A stretch of 64,000 bases of DNA from the NCBI RefSeq assembly GCF_043197795.1, contig NZ_JBICTU010000011.1, positions 1-64,000 on the forward strand, read 5' to 3'. A program made the translations under genes and the position numbers. The notes beneath the pieces were generated by a model, which made no database searches, was not told where the DNA came from, and was given only the letters and a program-made list of their open reading frames with translations. Source of the stretch: Sphaerisporangium sp040649355 (GTDB lineage: Bacteria > Actinomycetota > Actinomycetes > Streptosporangiales > Streptosporangiaceae). The number at the start of each line of letters is the position of its first letter. Within the stretch, counting starts at the first letter, position 1. Below are positions 19,201-28,238 of the stretch, in pieces.

Positions 19201-22056
19201 CAGGCCACCCAGAAGCTGGGCGTGCCCGCCTCCCAGGCGCCGACCAACCTCGCGACGGCGAGCCTTCGCGAACTGTCCGAGGCGCTCGACGCGCTGGCGG
19301 CCAACGCCGGTTCCGCCACGGCCGCCCCGGCGACGCTGGTGGCCGGGGCCGCGTCCTGGGCACGGCCCTTCTCCGTCGACCTGGACGAACTGCGCCTCCC
19401 CGCGCGGACCTCGCCCCAGGAGAACGGCCAGTGGCAGCTCTACGCGGCCGGGGACTCCCCGCTCGCCGGGCCGCTGCGGCAGGCGCTCGAAAGCGGCAAG
19501 GTCGGTTCCGGTGTCCTGGTCGTCCTCCCGCGGGACTGCGCCGAGGAGCACCTGGAGCAGGCGCTGCTGGGCGCGAAGGCGGCCATCGCCGGCCCGTCCG
19601 GCACGCGGTTCGTCGTGGTGCAGCACGACCGCGGCGCCGCGGGTCTGGCCAAGACGCTCCAGCTTGAGGCCCCTCACCTGCGCACCACCATCGTCCACGT
19701 GCCCGCGGCCCCCGAGGCCGTCTCCTGGGTCGTGGCCGAGGTGGCGTCGACCACCAGGTTCGCCGAGGCGTTCTACGACGCCGATGGCGTGCGCCGGGTG
19801 CCGACGATGCGCGCCATGCCGGTGAGGTCCGCCCGTACGGAGCAGCCGCTGGACGGCGGCGACGTGCTGCTGGTCACCGGTGGCGGCAAGGGCATCACCG
19901 CCGAGTGCGCTCTGGCGGTGGCGACCGACACCGGCGCCAAGCTGGCGGTGCTGGGCCGTTCCGACCCGGCCGCCGACCAGGAGCTGGCCGACAACCTCCG
20001 CAGGATGGCCGAGTCCGGCGTGACGGTCCGCTACGCCCGGGCCGACGTCACCGACGCGGGCGCGGTCCGGCGCGGCATCGCCGAACTGGAGGCGGAGCTC
20101 GGATCCGTCACCGCCGTGCTGCACGGCGCGGGGCGCAACGAGCCCGGAGGCCTGTCGACCCTCGACATGGCCGCCTTCCGGCGCACCTTCGCCCCGAAGG
20201 TCGACGGCCTGCGCAACGTGCTCGACGCCGTCGACCCGGCACGGCTCCGCCTGCTGGTGTCCTTCGGCAGCATCATCGGCCGCGCCGGCCTGCATGGCGA
20301 GGCCCACTACTCCACGGCCAACGACTGGCTGGCGGAGCTCACCCGCGAGGTGGGCGAGCGGCACCCGCGGTGCCGCGCGATCTGCATGGAGTGGTCGGTC
20401 TGGTCCGACGTCGGCATGGGCGAGCGGCTCTCGGTCGTCGAGGGCCTCGCCGCCAAGGGCATCGCGCCGATCTCCCCCGAGCAGGGGGTGCAGATCATGC
20501 GGCGGCTGGTCGCCGACCCCGACGTCCCCACCGTCGTGGTGATCAGCGGGCGCACCGAGGGCATCGACACCGTCCGCTACGACCTGCCGTCGCTTCCGCT
20601 GCTGCGCTTCGTCGACAAGCCGCTGATCCGCTACCACGGGGTCGAGCTCGTCACCGAGGCCGAGATGAACGCCGGCACCGACCTCTACCTGGCCGACCAC
20701 CTCCTGGACGGCAACCTGCTGTTCCCGGCCGTGTTCGGCATGGAGGCCATGACGCAGGTGGCCTCGGCCACCATCGGGCGCGAAGCGGTCCCGGTGATCG
20801 AGAACGCCGAGTTCCTGCGGCCGATCATCGTGCCGCCGGAGGGCAGCACCACGATCCGGATCGCCGCCACCGTCACGGAGGACGACGACACGGTCGAGGT
20901 CGCCATCCGCAGCGCGGAGACCGGCTTCGAGGTGGACCACTTCCGCGCGCGGCTGCGGTTCACCGGCGAGGCGGCGCCGGAGGGCCCGCCGAGCCAGATC
21001 GGCGAGGGCCTGCCGGTCGTCCCGCTGGACCCGGCCACCGAGCTGTACGGCGACGTGCTGTTCCAGGGCGGGCGGTTCCACCGCCTGCGCCGCTACCACA
21101 GGGCCGCCGCGCGGCACGTGGACGCCGACGTGGCCGCGATCTCGGCCAGGGACTGGTTCGCCGGCTTCCTGTCCGGGGAGCTGCTCCTCGGCGACCCGGG
21201 CATGCGCGACGCGCTGATGCACGGCAACCAGGTCTGCGTGCCGGACGCCACGTTGCTGCCGGTCGGGATCGACCGGATCCACCCCGGTGGCGCCGCGCTG
21301 GCGGCGGCGGGCGAGCTGCGCTACTGCGCCACCGAGCGGGAACGCGTCGGTGACACCTACATCTACGACATCGCGGTGCGCACACCGGCCGGCGAGGTCG
21401 TCGAAAGGTGGGAAGGCCTGCGCCTGCAGGCGGTGCGCAAGAAGGACGGGCGCGGCCCGTGGGTGACCCCGCTCCTCGGGTCCTACCTTGAGCGCACGCT
21501 GGAGGACCTGGTCGGCGCGCGGGTCGCGGTCGCGGTCGAGCCGCACACTCCGGACGGCCCGGACGGCGACGCCGAGCGTCAGGCCCGTACGGCCGTGGTG
21601 GCCGGGCGCGCGCTCGGCCGGCGGGTCGAGGTCCGGCACCTTCCCGGCGGAGGGCTGGAGATCGACGGCGGCACGACGGTCTCGGCGTCCCACGGGGCGG
21701 GCGTGACCCTGTGCGTCGCCGCCGAGGGCACGCTGGGCTCCGGCGTCGCGCCGGTGACCGAGCGGCCCGAGGCCGAGTGGCTGGAGCTGCTCGGAGCGCA
21801 CGCGCCGCTGGCCGGGCTGGTCTCCGCGGAGACCGGTGAGGGGCTCGGCACCGCGGCGACGCGCGTGCTGACCGCCGTCGAGTGCCTGCGCGGCGCCGGC
21901 CTCCCGCTGGACGCGCCCCTGACCCTCGCCCCGGCGGGACGGGACGCGTGGGCGGTCTTCGCGTCGGGCGGTGCGCGCGTCTCGACGCTCGCCACGACGC
22001 TCCGGGACGCCCAGTCCCCAGTCGTGTTCGCAGTCCTCACGGAAGGGCGGTCGTAG
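16255..22056 (+). CDS. pksE: Iterative type I enediyne polyketide synthase (PKSE)
   Basis: The 1933-residue protein builds the linear polyene from malonyl-CoA. Domains in order: ketosynthase (about 1-460) with Cys211 in DGACSSSL, His344 in EGHGTGTPVG and His384 in GHAKAAAG; acyltransferase (about 580-880) with Ser655 in GHSLGE; an ACP near 940-1020 with the LHLSSVTV site (Ser at 973/974); ketoreductase (about 1205-1450, TGGGKGI nucleotide loop); dehydratase (about 1470-1700) with His1482 in ADHLLDG; and a C-terminal phosphopantetheinyl transferase-like domain (about 1720-1933). The domain order and size are those of SgcE/NcsE-type enzymes. The transferase domain is poor in classical motifs, as in other PKSEs. 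Downstream genes follow within a few bases. Confidence 0.97.
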   Translation: MTRIAIVGMACRYPDATSPRELWENALAGRRAFRRLPDVRMRLEDYWNADPAHPDTFYARTAAVIEGYEFDRVGYKIGGSTYRSTDLTHWLALDMAGLALADAGFPGAEGLPKERTGVVVGNTLTGEFTRANVMRLRWPYVRRTVAAQLKEQGWDDDRLATFLADLEVTYKSPFPSIDEDTLAGGLSNTIAGRICNYFDLNGGGYTVDGACSSSLLSVTTGCKALIDNEIDVAIVGGVDLSIDPFEIVGFAKTGALAKNEMRLYDRHSNGFWPGEGCGMIVLMREEEAVKARHRIYATIAGWGISSDGKGGITRPEVSGYKLAMRRAYERAGFGVETVELFEGHGTGTPVGDATELTALSEARAEADPGATRAAVSSIKGMIGHAKAAAGVAGLIKAAMAVHEQVLPPAIGCVDPHDVLTGESAKLRVLRKAEPWPAGAPVRAGITAMGFGGINTHVVLENSGPRKRAPLSTRTKSLASSLQDAELLLADAASPQALRERVAELADFVIKVSYGQLADLAATLQRDLRELPYRAAVVVSSPEDAERQLQRVLTALDAGETSLFAPDGRAFFGQADGPGRVGFLFPGQGSGRGTSGGALRRRFAEAEEIYLKANLPTTGDMVATAVAQPRIVTGSMAGLRALAAIGVEADVAVGHSLGEISALHWAGAMDEETLLRVAAVRGKAMTEHSASGTMASVRATPDTVTELAGELPVVIAGYNGPEQTVVAGPVDAIEEFGRKAAGAGLKWTKLPVSHAFHSPLVAPAAEEFGEHLAGEDFGPVDRPIVSTVSGVTLTPDTDIPALLRRQITDPVLFTQAVEAAAKDMDLLVEVGPGRVLSGLAASVTDVPAVALDTDDESLTGLLRVAGAAYVAGVPIVHEELFHGRLVRPLAVGTEFTYFQSPVEKAPQIQISGTVRRAEEPLKAAPAVASGAAPAEGDAAESSIDLLRRLAAERAELPLEMVSEDSRPLDELHLSSVTVMHIIDQATQKLGVPASQAPTNLATASLRELSEALDALAANAGSATAAPATLVAGAASWARPFSVDLDELRLPARTSPQENGQWQLYAAGDSPLAGPLRQALESGKVGSGVLVVLPRDCAEEHLEQALLGAKAAIAGPSGTRFVVVQHDRGAAGLAKTLQLEAPHLRTTIVHVPAAPEAVSWVVAEVASTTRFAEAFYDADGVRRVPTMRAMPVRSARTEQPLDGGDVLLVTGGGKGITAECALAVATDTGAKLAVLGRSDPAADQELADNLRRMAESGVTVRYARADVTDAGAVRRGIAELEAELGSVTAVLHGAGRNEPGGLSTLDMAAFRRTFAPKVDGLRNVLDAVDPARLRLLVSFGSIIGRAGLHGEAHYSTANDWLAELTREVGERHPRCRAICMEWSVWSDVGMGERLSVVEGLAAKGIAPISPEQGVQIMRRLVADPDVPTVVVISGRTEGIDTVRYDLPSLPLLRFVDKPLIRYHGVELVTEAEMNAGTDLYLADHLLDGNLLFPAVFGMEAMTQVASATIGREAVPVIENAEFLRPIIVPPEGSTTIRIAATVTEDDDTVEVAIRSAETGFEVDHFRARLRFTGEAAPEGPPSQIGEGLPVVPLDPATELYGDVLFQGGRFHRLRRYHRAAARHVDADVAAISARDWFAGFLSGELLLGDPGMRDALMHGNQVCVPDATLLPVGIDRIHPGGAALAAAGELRYCATERERVGDTYIYDIAVRTPAGEVVERWEGLRLQAVRKKDGRGPWVTPLLGSYLERTLEDLVGARVAVAVEPHTPDGPDGDAERQARTAVVAGRALGRRVEVRHLPGGGLEIDGGTTVSASHGAGVTLCVAAEGTLGSGVAPVTERPEAEWLELLGAHAPLAGLVSAETGEGLGTAATRVLTAVECLRGAGLPLDAPLTLAPAGRDAWAVFASGGARVSTLATTLRDAQSPVVFAVLTEGRS

Positions 22057-22059
22057 GCC

Positions 22060-22488
22060 ATGGGCAAGTACTACGAATACCAGCACACGGTCGGCTTCGA
22101 AGAGACCAACATCGTCGGCAACGTCTACTACGTCAACTACCTGCGGTGGCAGGGACGATGCAGGGAGATGTTCCTGAAGCAGCGGGCGCCCGAGGTGCTC
22201 GCCGACCTCCAGGACGACCTGAAGCTCTTCACGCTGAAGGTGGACTGCGAGTTCTTCGCCGAGATCACGGCCTTCGACGAGCTGTCGATCAGGATGCGGC
22301 TGCAGGAGCTGGCGCAGACCCAGGTCGAGTTCAGCTTCGACTACGTCCGCCTCGACCCGGGAGAGGGCGAGACCCTCGTCGCCCGCGGCCGGCAGCGAGT
22401 GGCGTGCATGCGCGGGCCGAACACCCGAACGGTCCCCGCCAGGGTTCCCGACGCCTTGGCCCGGGCGCTCGAACCGTACGCCCAGTAG
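22060..22488 (+). CDS. Enediyne hot-dog thioesterase (E10/TEBC)
   Basis: The 142-residue 4-hydroxybenzoyl-CoA-thioesterase-like protein has the family-specific start GKYYEYQHTVGFEETNIVG followed by NVYYVNYLRWQGRCREMFL. E10 enzymes release the polyene or ketone product from PKSE. It starts 3 bp after the PKSE stop and so is part of the same operon. Confidence 0.95.
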   Translation: MGKYYEYQHTVGFEETNIVGNVYYVNYLRWQGRCREMFLKQRAPEVLADLQDDLKLFTLKVDCEFFAEITAFDELSIRMRLQELAQTQVEFSFDYVRLDPGEGETLVARGRQRVACMRGPNTRTVPARVPDALARALEPYAQ

Positions 22489-22520
22489 GCGCGGATGCGA
22501 CAGCTAGCAAGGAGGACAGC

Positions 22521-23060
22521 GTGAACGTCGAGAACTCCACGACAACCCGTCCGATGCCGGACGCGAGGTCGCTGCGGCGGGCATTCGGGACGTTCGCCAC
22601 CGGTGTCACGGTCGTGACGACGGGTGGCCCCACCCCGCACGCCATGACCGCCAACTCCTTCACCTCGGTGTCGCTTGAGCCGCCACTGGTGCTGATCTGC
22701 GTCGATCGCGGCGCGGTGATGCACCAGTGCCTCACCGACACGGGCTTCTTCGGGGTGTCGGTGCTGGCCGCCCACCAGGAGGCGGCGGCGCTGCACTTCG
22801 CCGACCGCTGGCGCACCTTGGGCGCGGCCCAGTTCGACCACGTCGACTGGACGCCCGGGGAGGTGAGCGGCGTGCCGATGCTCGATGGCACGCTCGCCAG
22901 CTTCGAGTGCGAGCTGTGGCGCACCTACGACGGTGGTGACCACACCATCTTCATCGGAAAGGTGATCTCGCTCCACCAGCAGACCGACCGGGACGCCCTG
23001 CTGGTCTTCAAGGGAAAGTTCCGGCAGATCAGTCCTGATTGGAGCGAGGTGCCGGCGTGA
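22521..23060 (+). CDS. NAD(P)H:flavin oxidoreductase (E6-like)
   Basis: The 179-residue protein belongs to the flavin-reductase-like (HpaC/ActVB) family. It shows LRRAFGTFATGVTVVTT, the ANSFTSVSLEPPLVLIC block and a terminal GDHTIFIGKVISL. Enzymes of this kind supply free reduced flavin to two-component monooxygenases. In C-1027 the E6 protein serves a hydroxylase of the tyrosine-derived unit. The likely partner here is the acyl-CoA-dehydrogenase-fold monooxygenase at 51.2 kb. The GTG start follows a strong AAGGAGG site. The stop overlaps the P450 start. Confidence 0.92.
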   Translation: MNVENSTTTRPMPDARSLRRAFGTFATGVTVVTTGGPTPHAMTANSFTSVSLEPPLVLICVDRGAVMHQCLTDTGFFGVSVLAAHQEAAALHFADRWRTLGAAQFDHVDWTPGEVSGVPMLDGTLASFECELWRTYDGGDHTIFIGKVISLHQQTDRDALLVFKGKFRQISPDWSEVPA

Positions 23061-24454
23061 CTGTCACCGGACCACAGCCCCAGGAGGCACCCGAGCGGCC
23101 GGCCGGATCCCCGGCCCGCCGCCGGGTGCCCCCCGGCCCGCCTCCCTGGGCGGCGCCGAGCCTGTTCAAGAAGCTGGCGACGGACCGGATCGCGCTGATG
23201 TCGCTCGCCGCGACCTACGGCGACGCGGCCCGGCTGTCGATCGGCCCGAAGACCCTCTACTTCTTCAACCACCCCGACCACGCCAAGCACGTGCTGGCCG
23301 ACAACAGCGGCAACTACCACAAGGGCGTCGGCCTCGTGCAGGCACGGCGCGCCATCGGTGACGGGCTGCTGACCAGCGAGGGCGACCTGTGGCGCAAGCA
23401 GCGCAGGATGATCCAGCCCGTGTTCCAGAACAAGCGGATCTCCCAGCAAGACGGGATCATCGCCAAGGAGGCGGAGAACCTGGTCGAGCGGCTGCGGTCC
23501 CACGCGGGCGGCGAGCCGGTCGACGTCGTCCAGGAGATGACCTCGCTGAGCCTCGGCGTGCTCGGGCGCACGCTGCTCGACGCCGACCTCGGCGCCTTCA
23601 GCTCGATCGGGCACTCCTTCGAGGCCGTGCAGGACCAGGCGATGTTCGAGCTGGTGACGCTGAGCAAGGTGCCGCTGTGGGCGCCGCTGCCCAAGCAGAT
23701 CCGGTTCCGCCGCGCCCGCAAGGAACTCCAGCGGATCGTCGACCACCTCGTCGCCGACCGCCTGGAGCGGACCGGCGAGGGCGGCGACGACGTCGTGTCC
23801 CGCCTGATCGGCTCGACCCGGCAGGAGACCGACCCGCGCGTCGGCCGGCAGCGCATGCGTGACGAGCTCGTCACCCTGCTGCTCGCGGGGCACGAGACGA
23901 CGGCGAGCACGCTGTCGTGGACGTTCCACCTCATCGACGGGCATCCGGAGGTCCGCGAGCGGCTGCGCGCCGAGGCGGTCGAGGTGCTCGGCGACCGGCT
24001 GCCGGTCTACGAGGACCTGCACCGGCTGCGCTACACCGCGATGGTCGTGGAGGAGGTCATGCGCCTCTACCCGCCCGTCTGGATGCTCCCCCGGGAGGCC
24101 CAGGGGGACGACGAGGTCGGCGGCTACCACGTGCCGGCCGGTTCCGACGTGCTGATCAGCCCGTACACGCTGCACCGGCACCCGGCGTTCTGGGACGCGC
24201 CCGACACGTTCGACCCCGAGAGGTTCGACCCGGACCGTCCCGCGAACCGGCCGAGGTACGCCTACATCCCGTTCGGCGCGGGACCGAGGTTCTGCGTCGG
24301 CAACCACCTCGGGATGATGGAGGCCACGTTCGTGATCGCCATGGTGGCCCGTGACCTGCGGCTCACCAAGGTTCCCGGCCACGAGGTGGTCGCCGAGCCG
24401 ATGCTGTCCCTGCGGGTACGCGGCGGGCTGCCGATGACCGTGCACTCCGTGTGA
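23057..24454 (+). CDS. Cytochrome P450 (E7-like)
   Basis: The 465-residue P450 has the oxygen-activation helix AGHETTASTLSW near residue 278, the ExxR motif EEVMR near 333 and the heme loop FGAGPRFCVG with Cys413. It has no membrane anchor. Its position directly after PKSE, E10 and E6 matches the E7 gene of nine-membered clusters, which is thought to oxidise the core. The GTG start overlaps the stop of the reductase gene. It is the last gene of the operon and is followed by a hairpin. Confidence 0.92.
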   Translation: MTVTGPQPQEAPERPAGSPARRRVPPGPPPWAAPSLFKKLATDRIALMSLAATYGDAARLSIGPKTLYFFNHPDHAKHVLADNSGNYHKGVGLVQARRAIGDGLLTSEGDLWRKQRRMIQPVFQNKRISQQDGIIAKEAENLVERLRSHAGGEPVDVVQEMTSLSLGVLGRTLLDADLGAFSSIGHSFEAVQDQAMFELVTLSKVPLWAPLPKQIRFRRARKELQRIVDHLVADRLERTGEGGDDVVSRLIGSTRQETDPRVGRQRMRDELVTLLLAGHETTASTLSWTFHLIDGHPEVRERLRAEAVEVLGDRLPVYEDLHRLRYTAMVVEEVMRLYPPVWMLPREAQGDDEVGGYHVPAGSDVLISPYTLHRHPAFWDAPDTFDPERFDPDRPANRPRYAYIPFGAGPRFCVGNHLGMMEATFVIAMVARDLRLTKVPGHEVVAEPMLSLRVRGGLPMTVHSV

Positions 24455-24857
24455 CATCCGCGGTGCCGCGGGCCTGAGACGGCTCGCGGCGCCGCGGCCA
24501 CGACGGACCACAACCGGACGACAGAAGCACCACGACGGATATGGCGGGCGCCCGGCTCACGGGTCGCCCGCCATCTGTGGTGGCGGAGAAGCCGTGGTGG
24601 CGCGGGGTCGCTCGCAGGCTGTGGCGATGGGTGCGCGGGTTCGCTCGCGGGCTGTGAATGCCCTTCTCAGAGCGAGGGAAGCGGATCCGGCCCGAGCCCG
24701 GGGTCGGGACGACCGGACGGGGCTCGCTTAGGGGGCCAGGATCGGGAGGAAGGGGATGCGCCCGGCTCGGCAAGGGGGCCGGAAGGGCCGGTCGCGCATC
24801 GGCCGCGGCCGCCCGCCGCTCGTGTGGGGCGGGGTTCGGCGCGCCGGCGGCGGTGGC
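24455..24857. other. Intergenic region between convergent P450 and AraC genes
   Basis: About 400 bp, very GC-rich, with no credible gene. It holds a terminator-like hairpin at 24541-24574 and two imperfect copies of a roughly 20-bp sequence (GCGGGGTCGCTCGCAGGCTG and GCGGGTTCGCTCGCGGGCTG) around 24601-24655. Confidence 0.5.
24541..24574. terminator. Hairpin terminator of the core operon
   Basis: ATGGCGGGCG (24541-24550) pairs perfectly with CGCCCGCCAT (24565-24574). The loop can itself pair through CCCG and CGGG. It sits between convergent genes and could serve both. Confidence 0.6.
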
Positions 24858-25628
24858 TCAGTGGGTGAGCTGGGGGACGTTCACGGACAGCAGGTCGCGC
24901 AGGGCGAGCAAAACCGGAGGGTCGAGGGGGCGCATGGGCCGCAGGTGGAGGTCGGCGACCTTCGTGTGTGTGCCAGGCCGTACCGTGATCGGCCCGTGGC
25001 GCCCGATGCAGAGCGCCTCGTCGCCTCCTGGCGCGTGGTCGACGGCGTCCTCGCGGCCCGGGGCCACGGACTGCGCCATCAGGTGCCACTCGCCCTGGGG
25101 GACGTCCTCCAGGACGTACGGGCCGGGCTTGGGGAGGATCACGTACCTGACGGGCTGGCCTTCGAGGATCCTGTCGGGGAAGAGCCCGGCGAAGATGGGC
25201 TGGTCCTTCAGCGGGGACGAGATGTCCCCCCTGACCGTCGTCACGGGCTCGTTCCCCGTCGTGTCCTCCCAGCCGGCGGCGGACATCTGCGGTGTGATGC
25301 TCTTGAGCTGCCGGTACTTGGTGGGGGAGAGCCCCACACTGCTGGTGAACCTTGAGCTGAAGGTGCCGACGCTGGAATACCCGACCCTGTGGCTGATGTC
25401 GGTGACGGTCAGCGAGGTGGAGGCGAGGAGCCGCTTGGCCTCCTGGAGCCGCACCGCCGAAAGGAAACGGCCGGGAGAAAGCCCGGTCACCCGCTGGAAT
25501 ACGCGGGAGAAGTGAAACTTGCTGAACATCGCCGTGCGAGCCATGTCATTGATTGTGAGTTGCTCACCGAGGTTCTCGTGCATACTCTTCACGACACGCA
25601 TCACGGCTTGTTCGATTGCGTTTTCCAT
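24858..25628 (-). CDS. AraC-family transcriptional regulator with N-terminal DNA-binding domain
   Basis: The 256-residue protein has the two AraC helix-turn-helix units at its N terminus (about residues 5-105: LTINDMARTAMFSKFHFSRV and HRVGYSSVGTFSSRF), not at the C terminus as is usual. The remaining 140 residues form an effector-like domain of unknown type. ATG 25628 is chosen for its GGGGAG site; an upstream start at 25694 would add 22 residues. It is the only intact DNA-binding regulator within the enediyne arms and is therefore a candidate to read the recurrent 16-bp motif. It is transcribed away from the E8/E9 operon. Confidence 0.88.
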   Translation of the reverse strand: MENAIEQAVMRVVKSMHENLGEQLTINDMARTAMFSKFHFSRVFQRVTGLSPGRFLSAVRLQEAKRLLASTSLTVTDISHRVGYSSVGTFSSRFTSSVGLSPTKYRQLKSITPQMSAAGWEDTTGNEPVTTVRGDISSPLKDQPIFAGLFPDRILEGQPVRYVILPKPGPYVLEDVPQGEWHLMAQSVAPGREDAVDHAPGGDEALCIGRHGPITVRPGTHTKVADLHLRPMRPLDPPVLLALRDLLSVNVPQLTH

Positions 25629-26002
25629 TGCTCCCCCCGTGCGTTGGAGGTGTGGTTGCAATTGACCCCGGATTAACACGGGAGAGCTCGTCATCCCGAG
25701 CCTCCGTCATCTGGTCTCACCCCATGGCAGCGAATTCTTCCCACCTACATACGGTGCGAAATCCGGAAAAGGCGACGCTCGACGACGCCACATCGACGGC
25801 ACTTCGCCATGCCATCAGAATTGGCCGCCCCACCTCCTGCGACAACCCCTACCAGCCCCCAGCCTGCTGATATCCCGTTCCGGCGGGGGTGGGAAATGGC
25901 GCCGCGTGCGGATGTGAAAGCAACGCAGAAGATGCATCGGAGGCGGCCGTGGGCGAACGATGAACTGGTCAGCAGTCGACCTAGACGGACGAGGACACGC
26001 CT
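25629..26002. other. Divergent promoter region, AraC gene / E8 operon
   Basis: About 370 bp, richer in A+T than the surroundings, without a gene. It contains regulon motif site 3 (25920-25935) in the direction of the E8 gene. No matching reverse-strand site was found in front of the AraC gene. Confidence 0.55.
25920..25935 (+). promoter_or_regulatory. Regulon motif site 3 (upstream of E8/E9)
   Basis: GCAACGCAGAAGATGC, preceded by GTGAAA, fits the recurrent motif. It lies 67 bp before the E8 start codon. Confidence 0.5.
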
Positions 26003-26572
26003 ATGCGGCCGCCAACTTCAGACGAAGAGCAGACCAGGACGATGACGATCGAGGCGTACGCCGACACGATCGTCCCTGGCGAGAAGCGGTCATCCGACGA
26101 CAGGGCCATCGCGGGAGCCACCACGGGCGGCGGGGCGGTGGCCGCGGGCGCCATCGAGCTGCTGGAGTGGGACGCGACGGGGCTGAGCGGCGCGCTCGGC
26201 GACCTCGCCGGCGCGCTGAACGAGCACACGCTGGCGTACGCCGCCGAGCTCGGGCTGGCGCTCGACGAGTCGGTGCCCCCGTTCGTGGCGCTGTCGTTCG
26301 AGCACAGGACCGCCATGGTGAACCGGCTCACCACGCCCGGCCACCCGGAGAAGCCGCTCTGGGTCAGCCTCGCGCTGTTCTGCAACATGGCCTTCGACTC
26401 GGCGGCCCACCTCCACACCGCCGACGCCATCGCCGCCGGGCACCCCGGGCTGATCGCGATGGGCATCGAGAAGCCCGATCCCGACGGGCGGTGGCGGTTC
26501 CCGAGCTACTCCTACGGCCGGCCGCTGGCCCGCCTGCACCCGGACACGACCCCTTCAGGGAGCCCCGCATGA
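26003..26572 (+). CDS. Enediyne-associated protein, E8-like (DUF5987-like)
   Basis: This 189-residue protein has no recognisable catalytic motif. Its position just upstream of the GMC oxidoreductase, its length, and a sequence that reads like a small helical partner protein (DTIVPGEKRSSDDRAIAGA; LALFCNMAFDSAAHLHTA; MGIEKPDPDGRWRFPSYSYG) match the E8 gene of nine-membered clusters. The set resembles the two-gene gluconate-dehydrogenase arrangement, in which a small subunit assists a GMC flavoenzyme. The stop overlaps the E9 start (ATGA), so translation is coupled. Confidence 0.8.
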   Translation: MRPPTSDEEQTRTMTIEAYADTIVPGEKRSSDDRAIAGATTGGGAVAAGAIELLEWDATGLSGALGDLAGALNEHTLAYAAELGLALDESVPPFVALSFEHRTAMVNRLTTPGHPEKPLWVSLALFCNMAFDSAAHLHTADAIAAGHPGLIAMGIEKPDPDGRWRFPSYSYGRPLARLHPDTTPSGSPA

Positions 26573-28224
26573 CGAGCACCGAGAGCACCGACGTCCTGGT
26601 GATCGGAAGTGGCTTCGGCGGCGCGATCGCGGCGTACCACCTCGCGGCCGGCGGCGCGCGGGTCGTGGTGCTCGAACGCGGCCCATGGCTGACGGGCCAG
26701 GACTTCGACCACGACTTCAAGCTCGGATCCTCGTACACGCGGGCCTTCGACTTCGTCGTGGGCGACGGCATGAGCATCCTCGGCGGCAACTGCGTGGGCG
26801 GCGGCAGCGTCGTCTACTTCGCCGCGATGCCCCGCGCGCCGCGCTACGTCTTCGAGCGCCACGGGAGCATCGGCAGGCGGATGTGGCCGGCCGCCGTCAG
26901 CCGTGACACCCTCGACCCCTGGTACGACCGGGTGGCCGAGTCGATCAAGATCACCAAGCAGGACTGGAACGACGTCTCCTACGCCGGGGGGCTGTGGGCC
27001 GCGGCCTGCAACCACGCCGGCCGTACGGCCAACCCCGTGCCGGTCGCCATCGACACCGCCCAGTGCACCAACTGCAACTGGATGATGGCCGGGTGCCACT
27101 TCGACGCCAAGCAGTCCCTGCTGTTCAACTACCTGCCCGCGGCCATCGCGCACGGTGCGGAGATCCGGCCGCTGCACGAGGTGCAGAAGATCTCGCGCAC
27201 CGACGACGGCGGCTACCGGGTGCACTACGACCACATCGACGAGGAGGACTACCGGATCCGCCACGAGAGCGGCACGATCGACGCCAAGGTCATCGTGCTC
27301 GCGGCGGGCGCCGGCGCCACCCCCGTCATCCTCCAGCGCAGCGAGGAGACGCTCGGCACCATGCCGCGCGCCGTCGGCCGCTACTTCTCCGGCAACGGCG
27401 AGCGGCTGAACACCGCGATCCTCAACGAGGACCGCGTGCGCGACGTGCTCGGGCTGGAGCGCGGCGACGGCCTGGCGTACGAGGCCAACCAGATCGGCAA
27501 GGGCCCGGTCGTCGCGAGCTGGGACCGCCTGGACGGCTCGCTGCCGGAGTACTCGCGGTTCTCGCTGGAGCAGCTGTACTTCCCGCCCGGCCTCGGCACC
27601 ATCCTCGCGCAGGTCCCCGGCGCCACGGGACCGAGCTGGTTCGGCGTGGACAAGAAGGAGATCCTCAAGCGCTGGCGGTCCTGGCTGATCATCTTCCAGA
27701 TGACCGAGGACGACAACGAGGGGGTCTTCGGCCCGCCTCCCGCCCACGGCAACGCCGACCGGCTGTCGCAGCAGATGCTCGGCGTCGGCCGCCTCAAGTA
27801 CGACCCGACGCCCAACACGCTGCGCGGCTGGGCCGAGGCGGACGCCGAGGTCAAGGACATCCTGGAGCGTGACGGGCTCGCCGAGGTGGCGGCGTGGACC
27901 AACGACGTCGTGGGCGCCTACACCGTCCACCCGCTGGCCTCCTGCCGTATCGGCGACGACCCGGCGACCTCGGCGCTCGACGACCGAAACGAGCTGCGCG
28001 GCCACCCGGGCATCTTCGTCACCGACGGCTCGGCCGTCCCCGCAGCGCTGAACGTCAACCCCGCGATGACCATCGCCGCGCTCGCCGAGCGCGCGATCCC
28101 CGGCATCGTCCAGGCGGCCCAGAGCCGGGGCGTCGACGTCACGTACGGCGCGCCCGCCCCCGACGGCTCCATCGCCGGCCGGCGCGGAGCCCTGCCCCTG
28201 GTGTCCAGCCTGCTGCGCCGGTAG
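26569..28224 (+). CDS. GMC-family FAD oxidoreductase (E9-like)
   Basis: The 551-residue protein has an FAD Rossmann motif GSGFGGAIAAYHL near residue 13, GMC signature sequences and a terminal HPLASCRIG...NVNPAMTIAALAE block that carries the active-site region. Cys166, Cys169 and Cys176 (CTNCNWMMAGC) form the cysteine patch common in the cholesterol-oxidase-like branch of this family. In nine-membered enediyne clusters E9 is thought to oxidise the core. The ATG overlaps the stop of the E8-like gene. Confidence 0.92.
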   Translation: MTSTESTDVLVIGSGFGGAIAAYHLAAGGARVVVLERGPWLTGQDFDHDFKLGSSYTRAFDFVVGDGMSILGGNCVGGGSVVYFAAMPRAPRYVFERHGSIGRRMWPAAVSRDTLDPWYDRVAESIKITKQDWNDVSYAGGLWAAACNHAGRTANPVPVAIDTAQCTNCNWMMAGCHFDAKQSLLFNYLPAAIAHGAEIRPLHEVQKISRTDDGGYRVHYDHIDEEDYRIRHESGTIDAKVIVLAAGAGATPVILQRSEETLGTMPRAVGRYFSGNGERLNTAILNEDRVRDVLGLERGDGLAYEANQIGKGPVVASWDRLDGSLPEYSRFSLEQLYFPPGLGTILAQVPGATGPSWFGVDKKEILKRWRSWLIIFQMTEDDNEGVFGPPPAHGNADRLSQQMLGVGRLKYDPTPNTLRGWAEADAEVKDILERDGLAEVAAWTNDVVGAYTVHPLASCRIGDDPATSALDDRNELRGHPGIFVTDGSAVPAALNVNPAMTIAALAERAIPGIVQAAQSRGVDVTYGAPAPDGSIAGRRGALPLVSSLLRR

Positions 28225-28238
28225 GAGAGGAAGAGACC

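Noticed and set aside
16381..22086. Very long open frame on the minus strand across PKSE
   Set aside because: It is a high-GC shadow: repetitive Arg/Gly/His/Asp composition, no ribosome site and no family features.
27064..27096. Cysteine cluster CTNCNWMMAGC in the GMC oxidoreductase as an unusual iron-sulfur site
   Set aside because: Such cysteines are common in the cholesterol-oxidase-like branch of GMC enzymes, so not remarkable by itself.
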